DNA from: Morganella morganii_D
Lineage (GTDB): Bacteria; Pseudomonadota; Gammaproteobacteria; Enterobacterales; Enterobacteriaceae
Assembly (NCBI GenBank): GCA_044772875.1
Contig: CP173058.1
Span: 124,001 to 188,000 of the forward strand
DNA: 64,000 nt
Direction: 5' to 3'
The notes under the pieces are model-generated. The model was not told where the DNA came from. It did no database searches and saw only the letters and a list, made by a program, of their open reading frames with translations. The stretch's first letter is position 1; each line of letters begins with the position of its first letter. A program made the translations under genes and the position numbers. This document shows, piece by piece, positions 62,618 through 64,000 of the stretch.

Positions 62618-63088
62618 ATGAACGTCATTAAAGGTGTTGTCAGTGCGCCGGGTGCGCGTATCGCCATCGCAATTGCCCGCTTTAACAACTTCATCAACGA
62701 CAGCCTGTTAGACGGTGCGGTTGATGCGCTTGAGCGTATCGGTCAGGTCTCCTCAGAGAACATTACAACGGTCTGGGTACCGGGGGCTTATGAACTGCCG
62801 CTGGCAGTGCAAACCCTGGCGGACACCGGAAAATATGACGCCATCATTGCTTTGGGTACTGTTATCCGCGGCGGTACAGCACATTTTGAATATGTGTCAG
62901 GTGAATGCAGCTCAGGGTTATCAGCCGTTGCAATGAACAGCGCGATTCCGGTCACTTTCGGGGTGCTGACCACCGAAAATATTGAACAGGCCATTGAACG
63001 TGCGGGAACCAAAGCCGGTAACAAAGGGGCGGAAGCCGCAATGACTGCGCTGGAAATGATCAACGTGATTAAAGCTATCAAAGGCTGA
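62618..63088 (+). CDS. ribH: 6,7-dimethyl-8-ribityllumazine synthase RibH
   Basis: RibH (RibE in E. coli) condenses the ribityl pyrimidine with the four-carbon phosphate to make lumazine. The 156-residue protein has IAIARFNNFINDSLLDGA, VPGAYELPLA and ALGTVIRGGTAHFEYV. It is 122 bp after ribD, possibly with its own promoter; no FMN riboswitch is visible there. Confidence 0.97.
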   Translation: MNVIKGVVSAPGARIAIAIARFNNFINDSLLDGAVDALERIGQVSSENITTVWVPGAYELPLAVQTLADTGKYDAIIALGTVIRGGTAHFEYVSGECSSGLSAVAMNSAIPVTFGVLTTENIEQAIERAGTKAGNKGAEAAMTALEMINVIKAIKG

Positions 63089-63114
63089 ATTTAGATTTTA
63101 GTAAGGGGATATGT

Positions 63115-63528
63115 GTGAAACCTGCAGCTCGTCGTCGTGCTCGTGAATGTGCCGTTCAGGCGCTTTATTCGTGGCAGTTATCCGGCAATAACATTGCGGA
63201 TGTTGAATCAGAATTTCTGTCAGAGCAGGATGTCAAAGACGTTGATGTCGCTTATTTTCGTGAGCTGCTCTCCGGTGCGGCAACGAATGCAGTGCGCCTT
63301 GATGCACTGATGGCGCCGTACCTCTCCCGCCAGCTGGAGGAGTTAGGTCAGGTGGAAAAAGCAGTTCTGCGTCTGGCGATGTATGAATTAAGCTACCGTG
63401 AGGATGTCCCTTACAAAGTGGTTATCAACGAAGCGATTGAACTGGCTAAAGTGTTCGGCGCGGAAGAGAGCCACAAATTTGTCAATGGTGTGCTTGATAA
63501 AGCCGCGCCAAATGCCCGCAGAAAGTAA
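63115..63528 (+). CDS. nusB: Transcription antitermination factor NusB
   Basis: NusB binds boxA RNA with S10 in rRNA antitermination. The 137-residue all-helical protein begins KPAARRRARECAVQALYSW and ends SHKFVNGVLDKAAP. GTG start at 63115 with AAGGGG upstream. Confidence 0.96.
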   Translation: MKPAARRRARECAVQALYSWQLSGNNIADVESEFLSEQDVKDVDVAYFRELLSGAATNAVRLDALMAPYLSRQLEELGQVEKAVLRLAMYELSYREDVPYKVVINEAIELAKVFGAEESHKFVNGVLDKAAPNARRK

Positions 63529-63569
63529 TCAACGGATACTTTTATGCACGGACATACATGACATGATAT

Positions 63570-63600
63570 AAAAGAGGCCGGTTTAACCGGCCTTTTGTTT
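63570..63600 (+). terminator. Terminator after nusB
   Basis: AGGCCGGTT / AACCGGCCT followed by TTTGTTTTT, between nusB and thiL. Confidence 0.85.
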
Positions 63601-63625
63601 TTATCTGACAGCGGAATTTCTGATT

Positions 63626-64000
63626 ATGGCTTGTGGTGAATTTGATCTCATCCGGCGTTTTTTTGACCGGCAGCACTATTACCGCCGGGACGTTGAACTG
63701 GGTATCGGGGATGATTGTGCCCTGATGACCGTGGCGGAAAAACAGCAGGTTGCTGTCAGCACGGATACCCTGGTGTCCGGTATTCATTTCCTGCCTTCTG
63801 TCTCTGCCCGTGATCTGGCGTGGAAGTCCCTGGCGGTGAATTTAAGTGATCTGGCCGCTATCGGCGCGGATCCGGCCTGGGTTTCACTGGCGCTGACACT
63901 GCCTTCTATTGACGAAGAGTGGCTGGGCGGGTTCAGTGACAGCTTTTTTGAACAGCTGAATTATTATGGTATGCAGTTAATCGGCGGCGATACCACACGC
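63626..64000 (+). CDS. thiL: Thiamine-monophosphate kinase ThiL (partial)
   Basis: ThiL phosphorylates thiamine monophosphate to the pyrophosphate cofactor. The first 125 codons are present; the gene runs past the window end. The N-terminus reads ACGEFDLIRRFFDRQ, then GIGDDCALM (metal-binding) and STDTLVSGIHF, typical of the PurM-like fold. Start ATG 63626. Confidence 0.93.
   Translation, partial: MACGEFDLIRRFFDRQHYYRRDVELGIGDDCALMTVAEKQQVAVSTDTLVSGIHFLPSVSARDLAWKSLAVNLSDLAAIGADPAWVSLALTLPSIDEEWLGGFSDSFFEQLNYYGMQLIGGDTTR

Overview
The window is chromosomal DNA from a gammaproteobacterium of the Morganella group (Enterobacterales, Morganellaceae). The clearest marker is an ampR-ampC pair whose beta-lactamase reads as DHA-type, the class A. 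morganii-type chromosomal AmpC, sitting directly after a hydrogenase-2 (hyb) operon. The rest is enterobacterial core gene order at moderate GC, broken by a few AT-rich accessory patches. By recall the AmpC is close to, but not the same as, DHA-1, so a divergent M. morganii lineage or a sister species is likely. That species call is an inference.

Layout. 0.2-5.0 kb: dolP-diaA-yraN-lpoA on the minus strand, divergent from rsmI, then the RNase P RNA. 5.0-10.2 kb: yhaK/yhaJ, an orphan family-25 glycosyltransferase, and the yqjF-yqjK-yqjE-yqjD and yqjA cluster. 10.5-16.4 kb is accessory: a VirK-like gene, a group II PLP amino-acid decarboxylase, a candidate leucine attenuator with a second coupled small ORF, a sodium:amino-acid symporter (NSS family), and a decayed AIDA-type autotransporter. 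17.2-23.5 kb: hybOABCDEF, with an FNR box far upstream. 23.5-26.4 kb: ampR/ampC and an AT-rich membrane-protein gene next to tRNA-Ile2. 27-31 kb: the rpsU-dnaG-rpoD macromolecular synthesis operon. 31.7-34.9 kb: tsaD, plsY, folB, uppP. 35.1-38.3 kb: hypB-hypD-hypE. 38.7-40.2 kb: yedE-yedF behind a structured leader. 40.2-41.6 kb: a divergent TetR / PhlG-like hydrolase pair. 41.7-49.6 kb: rdgC, mak, a nitroreductase, sbcC-sbcD. 49.9-53.6 kb: phoB-phoR-brnQ. 53.7-55.1 kb: a peroxiredoxin and acpH. 55.2-64 kb: queA-tgt-yajC-secD-secF, then nrdR-ribD-ribH-nusB-thiL (cut by the window end).

How the parts connect. hybOABCDEF makes and matures hydrogenase-2, and hypBDE supplies nickel insertion and the Fe(CN)2CO ligands. 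No hybG/hypC or hypF lies in the window, so these must be elsewhere. The decarboxylase plus NSS symporter resembles an amino-acid uptake and amine-production pair. The leader between them carries rare CUA leucine codons overlapping mutually exclusive hairpins, which suggests the symporter responds to leucyl-tRNA charging. A second transcription-terminating leader with competing stems precedes yedE. Both leaders, a run of PhoB-like heptamers before uppP, and the operator-flanked PhlG-like hydrolase are the main leads for new biology.
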